64,000 nucleotides of DNA, taken from the NCBI GenBank assembly GCA_009193035.1, contig SWDT01000011.1, positions 248,001-312,000 of the forward strand, given 5' to 3'. This DNA comes from Halicephalobus mephisto (Eukaryota; Nematoda; Chromadorea; Rhabditida; Panagrolaimidae). Made by a program: the position numbers and the translations under genes. A model generated the notes under the pieces. The model was not told the origin of the DNA. It was given only the letters and a program-made list of their open reading frames with translations, and did no database searches. Of the stretch, positions 12,390-24,311 are shown piece by piece (the stretch's first letter is position 1; the number at the start of each line of letters is the position of its first letter).

Positions 12390-12880
12390 CAGAGACTTTT
12401 GTTGTGGAAGTTGATTTTATATTTTTTTGAGCTGTTTTGATCATTTTTTATTAATTCAGATTTTATATTTAAATAACAATGAAAATAATTATGATTTTTC
12501 AAAGACTTTCGTGGTGGAAGTTGATTTTACGATTTTCGACAAATGTGTTTTGATTGAAAATTAAATTTTTTCGTTTTAAATTTTACTGGTATTAGAAAAT
12601 GAAGAAGTTCATTGTAGATTTTTAGGATTTTCATGATGGAATTTGATTTTATATTTTTTTGAGCTGTTTTGATCATTTTTTATTAATTCAGATTTTATAT
12701 TTAAATAACAATGAAAATAATTATGATTTTTCAAAGACTTTCGTTGTGGAAGTTGATTTTACTATTTTTGACAAATGTGTTTTGATTGAAAATTAAATTT
12801 TTTTATTTCGAATTTTACTGGTATTAAAAAAATGATAGCTTATTATGATCTTCAAAAACTTTCGTGGTGGAAGTTTATTT
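12390..12880. repeat. 232-bp direct duplication
   Basis: 'gagctgttttgatcattttt' occurs at 12429 and 12661 in long, nearly identical units that contain 'actttcgtggtggaagttga'. The same phrase introduces the short repeats that follow from 13130. Confidence 0.7.
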
Positions 12881-13129
12881 TACTTTTTAAATTTTTTGCA
12901 TCAATTTCTACTTTTAATGTTGAACGAACAAATTCGTCACGATCTCTAGGGACTTTGGCGATGGAAGTTAACTTTGCACTTTTTAAGTTGCTGTTAATTT
13001 AATTATTCTTTAGTTTAGACACTGTTTGCTCTTCGAAGACGTTTAAATAATTCGAGTTTTTACCAACAAACCGACACGTAAAATACACAACAACAGAATA
13101 GTGCATAAGATGCAAAATTTCTGTGCAAA

Positions 13130-13430
13130 CTGCTACTTCCTAACAGAAACTTTCGTGGTGGAAGTTCTTAATAAAGATTTTCGTGCTAGGAGTTCTTAAT
13201 AGAAATTTCCACAGTAAAAGTTTTTAGCTGAGATTTCCGTGTTAGAAATTTTTAATAGACATTTTCGTATTAGAAGTTTCTAATAGGAATTTCCGTGATA
13301 AGAATTCCTAACAGAGACCTTCGTGGTAAGAGTTTCTAGCTGAGATTTTCGTGATAAAAGTTCTTAATAAAGATTTTCGTGCTAGAAGTTCTTAGTAAGT
13401 ACTTTTGTGATGAAAATTTATTTTTCTTTT
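13130..13430. repeat. about 30-bp tandem repeat
   Basis: About nine or ten degenerate units of the form 'attttcgtgctagaagttct' plus 'taataaag'. The unit appears to be a shortened form of a phrase in the upstream 232-bp repeat. Confidence 0.7.
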
Positions 13431-13439
13431 CTACAATAG

Positions 13440-13980
13440 GCATTTCGAATTACAATCGAACTTGGATATAAGATACTCCCTTGGACCGGGTAAAGTGTAT
13501 GTTATAAGAAAGGATATGTTATAGAAGGGATAAATTTAAAGGTAGACTAATCAAACTTACTCACACTGTATACTGTAACAGGAGATATGTTATAGCGGAG
13601 GTATTTGATATCGAAATCATATTGTACAGTAGAACTCGGATATAATATATCCCCTCGGGACCGGGAAAAACGTATGTAATAAGAAAGGATATGTTATAGT
13701 GGAGGATATTTGAAGGCAGACTAATCAAACTCACTCAAACCATATGCTATAATAAGAGATGTGTTATAGTGGAAGTATCTGATATCGAAATCCTATTGTA
13801 CAATCGAACATAGATATAAGATACCCCCTTGGAACCGGGCAAAGCGAATGTTATAAGAAAGGATATGTTATACCGGGGATAAATTTGAAGACAAACTAAC
13901 CAAACTCACTCACCGTATGCTATAACAAGAGATGTTATAACGGGGGTATTTTATATCCAAGTTCTACTGTATTTTTAAAT
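13440..13980. mobile_element. tandem array of pogo/Tc-like MITE units (orientation 1)
   Basis: Three units of about 170-180 bp with the phrases 'cagtagaactcggatataa', 'gaccgggtaaagtgtatgtt' and 'ataagaaaggatatgttata'. The array begins with a diverged 'acaatcgaacttggatataa' and ends in 'ccaagttctactgta', the inverted terminus with a TA. No transposase is present. The reversed counterpart lies at 25652-26370. Confidence 0.7.
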
Positions 13981-14299
13981 CAAGTGCTGTTTGAACACTA
14001 TAAAGTTTGTTTTGATTTTCAGGTCATTCGCGACAAAAGTTGGCTTCCCGTCCCGTGACAAGATTTGTTTTAATTTTCTAATCTAAATTAAGAAAATCCC
14101 CTTCTAGGAAATTATTAAATATTAATTTCTGCACTACAATTTTTAAAATTTTTTAAGTTAATAATGAATTCAATTATAAATTTCATAATTACTTCCAAGG
14201 AATCAAAAAATACAAGTAAGATCTCGAAAAAGAAAATTTTGCAGATTTTTCAAAATGGGTCTTCAGAAAGTTTACCACAATCACCGGGCTGTATGACGC

Positions 14300-15080
14300 T
14301 TCCCCTGCGGCATTTGCTCCTTATTTTTCTTTTTTTTTCCATTTTCACTAATTTCGAAATTCTTTTAAATTAATTTCTTTACTTAAGTAAGATATTAAGT
14401 TAATTTAATAATTAATATAAAAACGAAATAAATGAGGTGAATCTTGCGAAATAGAGAGAGAACAAATATCGTACACCTTCCCAATGACATTTGCCCCTTA
14501 TTTTTGTTTTTTTCCATTCCCACTAATTTCGAAATTCTTTTAAATTGATTTTTTTACTTAAGTAAGATATTGAATTAATTTAATTATTAATATAAAAACG
14601 AAATAAATGAGGTGAATATTGCGAAATAGAAGGAGAACAAATATCGTACACCTTCCCAATGACATTCGGTCCTTATTTTTCTTTTTTTCCATTCTCACTA
14701 ATTTCAAAATTCTTTTAAATTAATTTTTTTATTTAAGTAAGATATTAATTATAAAAAAATTAATACAAAAATGAAATAAATGAGATAAATCTCGCGAAAG
14801 AAAAGGGAGCAAATATCGCTGGAGATAACTACCGTACAGTCCTTCTATTTTGTGATAACAATTACGAAACAACTGCCACATAAAATCAGCTGTACGACGC
14901 TTCCCCTGCGGCATTCGCCCCTTATTTTCCATTCTTACTAATTTCAAAATTCTTTTAAATTAATTTCTTTACTTAAGTAAGATATTAAGTAAATTTAATT
15001 ATTAAAAAATTAATATAAAAATTAGATAAATGAGATAAATACTGCGAAGTAGAAGGGAGCAAATATCGCTGGGAACAACT
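14300..15080. repeat. 170-240-bp tandem repeat, four copies
   Basis: 'atttcgaaattcttttaaat' (third and fourth copies 'atttcaaaattc') recurs at about 14352, 14524, 14698 and 14939. Each is followed by 'acttaagtaagatattaa' and 'gggagcaaatatcgctgg'-like sequence. Part of the unit ('cgcttcccctgcggcatt') is GC-rich compared with the surroundings. Confidence 0.7.
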
Positions 15081-15231
15081 ATCTTACAGCCAATCAACGG
15101 CCATTGTCCAATCAAATCGATGACCCAACTTGTGACCTGAAATGCCAAAAAACAGCGCGATTTGGTCAATCAACTTGTTTTTTTCGAAAACGACCAGTTT
15201 TAATATTTTTTGAATTTTTAAAATTTCAATC

Positions 15232-17373
15232 ATGCAAAAAAAAGTAAGTTTATTTTTTTTTAAAATTAAATTTTTTATTAAAAATTCTTTTTTATTAAAA
15301 ATTAAACTTTTTATTTAAAATTTTTTTATTAAAAATTAAATTTTTTTAGCATTTTGCTTCATTTGAAAAAATCATGAAGGCTTCTGAATTCAGAAAATTC
15401 CAGTTCCAGGAGAGAATCTGGAGCGAATTTTTTACTTCTTCGACCTTCGAAAAACTCCGATTTTATTTGAAAATTTTTCCCAAAGGCGAAGAACAAAGTA
15501 CTGACATGTCCCTTTTCCTCTACTGCAAGCCCCTCAGGCCCATCGAAGTCAATTATGTCCTTTATGTCAAAGGTTTCAATGGTATTTACACTGAAAGTAA
15601 GTTTTTATAACTACGAATTGTTGGGACACAAAACTAAATTTAAAAGATAGAACCTGAATATCAGGGATCGTGGAATACTGTAGGGCAAGAGTAAGATCTT
15701 AGATTGCAGTTGTGTAGATGAATATATATAAATTGTATTTTTTTTATTATTCTAGTAAAGATTATTAAATATTTCCGTTTTCTATTTTAACAATTTGTTT
15801 TAACCAATATAATTCTATATATTATTGGACTACTTTTAGGACAGAAAACTAAACTAAAAAGATAGTACTTGAATAGATAGCTTGAAAATCAAGGACTGTG
15901 GAATACTGTAGGGCAAGAGTGAGATTCTCGGTTAGCTTTTGTAAAAGATATATAATAATCATTATCTATGTCTTACTGTTGAGTAAAGATTTTCAAAAAT
16001 TGTTAGTTTTAATTTTTTTAATGACTTTTTGGGATTTTTACAAAAAAGATAAACCAGCAAGAATGAAAAAAGCGGTAAATCTAGCAAATCACTCTGAAAT
16101 CGACTCGCTCTGTTCTCTCTTTTTTACAATATCCCAAAAATTCTGTCCAAACAATTTGCGAAAAAATGTTTATTTTTACAATACTGTAATTTTGGAGATA
16201 ATTTTTAATTTTCGCATTACTGTAATTTTTTAGAAACATTTCTATATTACTGTAATTTCGAAAATAACTTAATTTTTATATTACTGTAGTTTTTTAAAAA
16301 TGTTTATTTTTATATTACTGTAATTTTGGGAATAACTTAATTTTTATATTACTGTAGTTTTTAAAAATGTTTATTTTTATATTACTGTAATTTTGGGGAT
16401 AATTTTTTAGAAACATTTCTATAATACTGTAATTTCGAAAATAACTTAATTTTTATATTATTATAGTTTTTTAAAAATGTTTATTTTTATATTATTATAG
16501 TTTTTTAAAATGTTTATTTTTACAATACTGTAATTTCGAAAATTGTGAAATTTCTTTTTGAGATAATTTTGCAGAAAATTACTTTTTATTTTTTTAATAA
16601 TATGGTTATATATGTTTCGATTGAAGCTGAATGGACGACCACGTTTTGTGAGGAACACAAGGCCTGGGGCAAGAGACGGATGTGTCCTTGTCCGGACATG
16701 GAGCAAGTTCCTGATGATGAAGAAATAATTTTCGGATGCAGATTGAACTTTAGTCTTCCTGATGACTGTGATTCTGAAAATTTAAAATTAATTTTTCCAA
16801 AAACGATGAAAAATAGAATGATTGAATTTTTTGAAAACAAAAAACTTTTCGATGTTGTTTTTAAAATCGAAAAAGAAAAAATTTATGTAAGTTTTTTTTT
16901 CGAAAATAATTGGTGATTTTTGTTTTTAGGGACACATGGCGGTCATCGGGGCCAGGTCCGGAATCCTGACAGTGCATTTCGAAAAACAAAAAATTTTCGA
17001 AAACGGATTTGTCGTCGTAGATGTGGTCGCCTTCTGTCCGGTTACTGTAGAGCACGCCATCAGATTCTGCTACACTGACGAACTTCCGGAAAATCTGGAT
17101 TTGAAAGAACTTTTTCTTCTTCATCAATTCGGACGTGATTACGGTATAGAAGATCTGGTGCTGGTCCTCGAATCCAGAATCGCGGAATCCGTCGACGTCA
17201 GAACCGCCGTCGAAATAGGAAATTTCGCGGAGGAAATTGGACATTTCGAAATTCAAAAAAAATGTAACAAATTTATTTCTGAAAATTTGAAAACTGTCAA
17301 AACGATTTTTAAAAATTTCGAAAAACTTTCTTTAAAAAATAGCCACATGATCCTCGAATTGATGAGTCTCTAA
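15232..17373 (+). CDS. MATH-BTB domain protein
   Basis: Likely substrate adaptor for a CUL3 ubiquitin ligase, a family strongly expanded in nematodes. Proposed exons: 15232-15243, 15350-15596, about 16575-16886, 16930-17373. The first two exons encode an N-terminal MATH-like region (FQFQERIWSEFF... FYLKIFPKGEEQSTDMSLFL... VNYVLYVKGFNG). The third carries its end (IEAEW) and the beginning of the BTB fold (LFDVVFKIEKEKIY). The fourth has the BTB core (GHMAVIGARSGIL, HAIRFCYTDELPENLDL) and a short BACK-like tail. The exon 3/4 and 1/2 joins are clean. The exon 2/3 join is not: exon 2 ends in phase 1 at GTAAGT while the best acceptor (TTTTGCAG at 16574) is phase 0. A missed exon, another acceptor or a decaying gene is possible. 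The 978-bp intron holds repeat copies. Confidence 0.7.
15620..16010 (+). repeat. two copies of a dispersed intronic repeat
   Basis: The phrase 'gtggaatactgtagggcaag' occurs at about 15670 and 15898 inside the MATH-BTB intron. The second copy (from about 15836) continues with 'ttgtaaaagatatataataa'. A reverse-complement copy sits in an intron of the transporter gene at about 45240-45455. No coding capacity; probably a nonautonomous mobile element. Confidence 0.65.
16165..16545. repeat. about 66-bp tandem repeat in the MATH-BTB intron
   Basis: Five to six units of 'atattactgtaattt' plus 'cgaaaataacttaattttta' and 'ttttttaaaaatgtttattt'. The array stops just before the best acceptor for exon 3. 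Confidence 0.7.
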
Positions 17374-18089
17374 TTTTCCGCAAGTCTTTCGTTAAATGTA
17401 AATTGTCTCTGGATAAAGTTTTTCCAAAGTGTGTCAAATCCATGCCCTAAGGAGCTCTTTGCAAGTTCGTTAGTGAAGTTTGTTTTCCATAAAAAAACGG
17501 GATTTTCTGGCTTCGGACTTGCATGTTTCAAAATTTTTCGAAAAAAATCTTTTTTTTTGGATTTTTTTCAGGTGTTTTTTTTTGAATTTTTAGTTTTTTA
17601 AAATATTTTTCAAAAAATTTTTTCTGAATTTTTATTTTTTTTTAAATATTTTTTAAAGAAAATCTTTTTTTTTTTGAATTTTTAGTTTTTTAAAATATTT
17701 TTCAAAAAATTTTTTTTAAATATTTTTTAAAGAAAATCTTTTTTTTCTGAATTTTTATTTTTTTTAAATATTTTTCGAAAAAAATCTTTTTTTTAAATTT
17801 TTATTTTTTTAAATATTTAAAAAAAATCTTTTTATTTGAATTTTTATTTTTTTTAATATTTTTCAAAAAATCTTTTTTTTGAATTTTTATTTTTTTTAAT
17901 ATTTTAAAAAAAAATCTTTTTATTTGAATTTTTATTTTTAAAATTATTTTGTCGAAATATTATTTATATAACTAGCATCAGCAAAAAAGTAGATTTATTT
18001 GCAAAAAAAGCTTATTAAAATTAATAATGTTTAAGAAAATAAACGTTTTTAAAATAGTTTGTCGAAAATCCGCTAAATAAACTAGTTCG

Positions 18090-19860
18090 TTTCAGTTTAG
18101 TATATTTTTTATTACTTTTTCGAAAAATTGAAGGAATATCTGTAATCAGAAGGAAAATGTTACTATTTGACTTAATAAATTTTAACAATTATTTTCTACA
18201 AAGTAGAAAAAAAGACGTTTCAAAATATTTTTGTGATTGTTTAACATCCGAATTCACTTTCATTTTTTAAATCTGATTACTTCTTAAAAAAGTTCACTAT
18301 ATAATTGTAATCAGTAAAAAACTGGATCTGATTGTAGAAAATAATTGTTAAAATTGATTTAATTAAAACAGAAAAAAGACGTTTGAAAATATTTTTGTGA
18401 AATTTCGACATTTAAATATCCAAATTCATTTTTATTTTTTAAATTCTTGATTACTTTTTCAAAAAGTTCACTATATAATTGTAATCTGTAGAAAAAGTAC
18501 TTGTTTATGAAAACAAATTTTCAAAATTAATTAAGTCAAAGTAGAAAACAGGCGTTTGAAAATAACCCATTGAAAGTTCGACATCAAAATATCTAAATTC
18601 ACTTTTATTTTTCAGATTTCAGATTTCTTCTTTCGAAAAACTTATTAGATAACTGTATATCAGAAGAAGAAGTAGATCTGATTACAAAAAAGAATTATTA
18701 AAATTGATTAAATTAAAACAGAAAATAAGTGCTTCAAAATAATTTAGTGAAAGTTCAACATTCAAATATCCAAATTCACTTTTATTTTTTAGATTTCTGA
18801 TTTCTTCTTTCGAAAAACTTATTAGATAACTGTAATCAACAGAAAAATTAGATCTGATTGTAAAAAAGAATTATCAAAATTGGTTAAATTAAAACAGAAA
18901 ATAAGTGCTTCAAAATAATTTAGTGAAAGTTCAACATTCGAATATCCAAATTCACTTTTATTTTTTAGATTTCTAACTTCTTTTTTCGAAAAACTTATTA
19001 GATAACTGTATATTAGTAGAAGAAGTAGATCTAATTACAAAAAAGAATTATCAAAATTGGTTAAATTAGAACAGAAAACAAGTGCTTCAAAATTGTTGAA
19101 ATTTTGACGTCTAAATATTCGAATTTACTTCCGTTTTTCAGATTCCTGATTACTTTTTTCGAGAAACTTACATAATTGTAGTCATCGGAAGAAATAGAGC
19201 TATTTACGAGCATGAGTGATAAAAATTAGCCAAATTAAAATAAAAAACAAGTGCTTTAAAAATTGTTCGTCGAAAGTTTGACGTCCGAATATCCAAATTT
19301 ACTTCCTTTTTTCATTTTTTAATTACTTTTTCAAAAAACTTGTTATATAATTATAATCAACAAAAAAAGTACATTTATTAATAAAAATAAATAACAAAAA
19401 TCAATTAAATTAAAGTAGAAAAAAATGTTTTAAAAGTTGTTCGAAAATTTAACATTTAAATATTCAACTTTTTTTTTTCATTTTCTGATTACTTTTTCAA
19501 AAAACTTGTTATATAATTATAATCAACAAAAAAAGTACATTTATTAATCAAAATAAATAATAAAAATTAATTTAATTAAAATAGAAAAAAATGTTTTAAA
19601 AGTTGTTCGAAAATTTAACATTTAAATATCCAAATTTTCTTTTTCATTTTCTGATTACTTTTTTAAAAAACTTGTTATATAATTATAATAAAAAAAAGTA
19701 CATTTATTAATAAAAATAAATAATAAAAATCAATTAAATTAAAATAGAAAAAAAAGTTTTAAAAGTTGTTCAAAAATTTAACATTTAAATATTCAACTTT
19801 TTTTTTTATTTTTCTAATTACTTTTTTGTAATATTAATCAGATATTTGTAATCAGCAAGG
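18090..19860. repeat. 150-190-bp tandem repeat, about ten copies
   Basis: Each unit contains 'acttattagataactgtaat', then 'aattaaaacagaaaataagt', then 'gttcaacattcaaatatcca'. Copies in the middle are most alike; the ends are diverged. Confidence 0.7.
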
Positions 19861-20559
19861 AAAACTGATCCGAGTATGGAAATATTAAAATTAATAAAGA
19901 TTAAATAAAAATGAGGAATTTCGTTTTTGTTTTTTCGCATGTCTGAAAACTTTTGAAAAATTAATTAAACAGGTGAAATCATCAAAAAAACTGCCATTAT
20001 AAAAATAAATTTCCAACATTAATAAAGTTGAAAATAAACAATTCTAAAATAGTTCGACATTTCAGGAATCAAATTCGCTGTTTTTTTTCAACACACAATA
20101 TATGAAATTTTCAGAATTATTTAATTTTTTCAGAATTATCTAATTTTTTCGGAATTATCTAATTTTTTCAGAATTTTCTACTTTTTCCAAAATTATCTAA
20201 TTTTTTCGGAATTTTCTAATTTTTTCAGAATTTTCTACTTTTTCCAGAATTTTCTAATTTTTTCGGAATTTTCTAATTTTTCCAAAATATTAAAAAACAT
20301 TAATAAACTTTAAATAACTTTTTGATAAACTGTAAAATGAGCTTTATGTTGTTCCAAAAGCCACTGCAGTGGAGTTTTGATTTCGATATATGAAACTTTT
20401 AATTTTTATCAAATTTTTTTTCTAACGGACATTTAGTAATAATTAAATGTAAATTCCGAGTGTATATCGGATAAGTTATAAAATAAACTTTAGATTATTT
20501 TAGATTACTGGAATTCGCGATAAATGAAACTTTTAATTTTTATCAAATTTCCTCGTTCC

Positions 20560-21360
20560 AGAAAACCATGAATCAATAATTAAATATAGCTTCTGAATAT
20601 GTATTTTATAATATATAAAACAAGTTATAATACTTTGAAAATTACTTTAGCCAAACTTCTAAAATGATATGTGAAATTTTGTATTTTTATTAAATTTTAT
20701 TCCTCCAGAAAGTTGTCAATAACTTAGTAACTTTTAAATATGTATTTTAAAACCTACAAAACGAACTACAAAGTATTTTGAAAATTGTTTTAACTAAACT
20801 TCTAAAATGATATATGAAATTTTATATTTTTATTAAATTTCATTCCTCCAGAAAGTTGTCAATAACTTAGTAACTTTTAAATAAATATCTTAAAACCTAC
20901 AAAACGAACTACAAAGTATTTCGAAAGTTGTTTTAACTAAACTTCTAAAATGATATGTGAAATTTTGTATTTTTATTAAATTTTATTCTTCCAAAAAGTT
21001 GTCAATAACTTAGTAACTTTTAAATATGTATTTTAAAACCTACAAAACGAACTACAAATTATTTTGAAAGTTGTTTTAACTAAACTTTTAAATACAATCT
21101 GCGAAATTTCATATTTTTATTAAATTTTATTCCTCCAGAAAGTTGTCAATAACTTAGTAACTTTTAAATATGTATTCTAAAACCTACAAAACGAACTACA
21201 AAGTATTTCGAAAGTTACTTTAACTAAACTTCTAAAATGATATATGAAATTTCGTATTTTTATTAAATTTTATTCCTCCAGAAAGTTGTCAATAACTTTG
21301 TAGATTTTAAATTGATATCTTATAATCCACGAAAATAAGCCATAGATTATTTTCAAATGT
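20560..21360. repeat. 143-bp tandem repeat, five copies
   Basis: The phrase 'agaaagttgtcaataactta' (one copy 'aaaaagttg') recurs at about 20707, 20850, 20993, 21137 and 21280, a regular spacing of 143-144 bp. Units are over 90% alike by eye. Confidence 0.8.
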
Positions 21361-22639
21361 ATTTGAACAAAATCTCTGATATACGAAGCCTTTTATATTT
21401 GTCTCATTTTCTGTCTTTAAAAATATTCATCAATAACTAAATAGAGTCTGAATATGTATCTTATGACCTACGAAACGAACTATAAATTGTTTCAAAAATT
21501 ACTTTATAAAATATAAAACTTTTTGTTTTTCATATTTTTCAATTTTAAAAAAAATTTATTAATTTAAAAAATTATAAATTTTATATAAAGTAATTTTTGA
21601 AATAAATTATATAAATTTTTTTGTTTTTTAATTTAAAAAAAAATGAAAAAACTTTGAATTTTAAAAAAATTTAAAAACTTAAATTTTAAAAAAAATTAAT
21701 TTTTTTATTTAAAAAGTAAAAAATAAAAATTTTGGATAAATTGTTTGATTTTTTATTTTATTTCGATAAAAGTAAAAAATTCTAATTTTGTCCAAAATCG
21801 TAAATTAACTTGAATAATTTAAAGTAGTTTTTTATTTAAAATAAAGTTGAATAACCTGAAAGACCACATTTGGCTCTTGAAAAAAGTTCCCATGCCAGAT
21901 TTCCCCAGGAGAAAAAGTTCCAAATTGGATGTCAAGAAACCTCTTCGGCGAATTTTTTGGTTTTTGTTTTCTTTGATCTTTTTAAAAATAATCCAATTTT
22001 GAAAGAAAGTTGATTTACGATTGTCTTCGATTTTTTAGTTTTATGAGGTATCAGTTTGTAAAAAGTCGGATTTTCTCACATTTGGCAATCCGTAGTTACT
22101 AGTATGGTTGTTTTGTTTTCTTTGCTTTTGTCCCTCAGATAAGAGTACGTTATATAAAATTCTGAAAATCTCCAGACGAAAATAGAATCTCCTGGAGACT
22201 TATAGCCTTAGAGTTTGAAGTTTTTAAAATCTTTCAAAATTAAATGAATTTTGAAATTTTAAAAATTTTCTAGAATTTAGTTCAATTTTTTAAATCTTTC
22301 AAAATTTTTATAAAACCTAGAATTCAGTTCAATTTTTTTAATTTTCTAAATTTTTATAAATCTTCTAGAATTCAGTTCCAATTTTTTTAATTTTCTAAAT
22401 TAAATGAATTTTGAAACCTCAGAAATCTTCTAGTGTAGTTCAAATTTTTTAACTTTTCTAAATTAAACGGAAAATTCTGAAATCTTTGATAATCTTCTAA
22501 AATTCAGTTCAAATTTTTAAAATTTTCTAAGTTAAATGAATTCTGAAATTTTTAATAATCTTCTAGAATTCAGTTCAAATTTTTAAAATTCTCCAAAATC
22601 AAATAGAAAATTCTGAAAATTTTTTTTATTCAAAATTAT

Positions 22640-23105
22640 AAACGAACTTTTAAGTCTTAACTGGAAAATTCTGAAAATATTTTTTTAAATTATTGAATTT
22701 TATTCATACAAAACTCTATATAACCGAATTTTGTATTTTTTAGTCTTAACTGGAAAATTCTGAAAATATTTTTTAAAATTTTTGAGTTTTATTCATACAA
22801 AACTCTATATAACCGAATTTTGTATTTTTTGGTCTTAATTGGAAAATTCTGAAAATATATTTAAAATTATTGAGTTTTATTCATACAAAACTCTATAACC
22901 GAATTTTGTATTTTTTAGTCTTAACTGGAAAATTCTAAAAATATTTTTTAAAATTATTGAATTTTATTCACACAGAACTAATATAACCAAATTTTGTATT
23001 TTTTGATCTTAACTGGAAAATTCTGAAAATATTTTTTTAAATTATTGAATTTTATTCATACAAAACTCTATAACTGAATTTTGTATTTTTTGAACTTAAC
23101 TGGAA
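22640..23105. repeat. about 88-bp tandem repeat, five copies
   Basis: 'cttaactggaaaattctgaa' recurs roughly every 86-90 bp from 22655 to 23095. Each copy is followed by 'ttcatacaaaactctatata' and 'accgaattttgta'. Confidence 0.75.
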
Positions 23106-23529
23106 ATTCGTATTGAGGTAACTTTCCAGTACTTTATTCCGTCAAAATTTACAAAATAAATTTGTGTAATTTTCATTTTTAGTTGTATAAGTTTTAAAAT
23201 TCTCTTGGAGGAAATGTTTTGAACATTTTGCACTTTTTCATTTTTAATAGCATGTTTTCCCTCGAGTACCGGATTCGGCATTTCATCTCAGGTCCAATTT
23301 GGCAAGTTTCATTCGGTCATTTCATCGACGTCATTTAAATTTACTGTTTTTTCACTTTTTTCATAACTAACGTCACGCAATTTTCGGTCATGTTTGTGTT
23401 GAAATTTTCAAAAACGTTAATGAAGATTTTTAAAATTTTAATATTTTCATTTTTTATGTATTTCTGGACTTCTCGGATGTTCCTCCAAATTTACAAAACA
23501 AATTCAAACAATTTGGAAGATTTTTGCGA

Positions 23530-24090
23530 ATACGAATCTCTAAACTGTTTGAAAATAAATTTCTAGATTCCCAAGTTGACTGTGAATGAATTTCAGAATT
23601 CCTGAGCTTTTATGAAAAAATATCTAAATTCCCAAGTTTGTTGCAAATGAATCTCTATTCTTGAGCTTTTATAAGTAAATCTCTAGATTTCTAAAGTCTT
23701 TCTAAACAAATCTCTAGATCTCCAAGTTTCCTAAAAGTAAATCTTAGAATCTTAGAATCTTAGAATTCTTCTAAAGAAATTTCTAGATTTCTAAAGTCTT
23801 TCTAAACAAATCTCAAGATTTCCAAGTTCCTTGCGAATGAATCTTAGAATCTTTGGATCCTTCTAAAGAAATTTTTACATTTCTAAGGTCTTTCTAAACA
23901 AATTTCTAAATTCCCAAATTTCTTACAAATGAATCGCTAGATCACTAAGCCCCATATGAATAAATTTCAGACTTTTTAAGTTGATAGTGAATGAATATCT
24001 AAATTCCTTATGAACAAATCTCTAGATTTTTATGAATGGATCTCAGAAGTCCTAAGCTCCTTGTGAATGAATCCATCAAGTCTCTATAAA
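23530..24090. repeat. about 38-bp degenerate tandem repeat
   Basis: Many units of 'aaatctctagatttccaagt' and 'ctttctaaacaaat' directly upstream of the F-box gene. Confidence 0.65.
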
Positions 24091-24311
24091 TCAATTTTTT
24101 CATCACTCCTTGATTGGCTGTTTAATAAAAAAATTAATTTCGAATTTTTTCAGACATTTAGATTTTCGAACATTTCGAATTTTTTTTATATTTAGATTTT
24201 CGAATTTTTTCTGATATTTTGAATTTCGAATTTTTTCAGACATTTTGAATTTCGAATTTTTTGCAACCGATAATCTGAACTAAAAAATGATTTTAAATAA
24301 TTTCAGGTAAT

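Larger units (their letters stand above)
4947..15231. other. 10-kb gene-poor, repeat-dominated region
   Basis: Very AT-rich DNA made of successive local tandem arrays, listed separately, separated by homopolymer-rich A/T tracts (for example 8390-9720 and 10380-10560). No open frame shows a recognisable domain. The frames near 9832 and 10161 are short and run into A-rich tracts. Frames at 11001-11461 are open only because the repeat unit is 51 bp. Confidence 0.7.
17374..24311. other. 7-kb gene-poor repeat region
   Basis: AT-rich arrays occupy most of this stretch: homopolymer-rich units at 17520-17945, then the arrays listed separately, 18-bp units at 20090-20290, and degenerate 75-bp units at 22200-22620. 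The only interval with more normal composition is about 21850-22140, which holds a short open stretch without a domain, start or splice context. I see no gene. Confidence 0.65.

Noticed and set aside
21850..22110. Possible exon (about 45 codons ending in hydrophobic residues)
   Set aside because: Composition is more normal than the surroundings, but there is no acceptor, start or matching neighbour exon.
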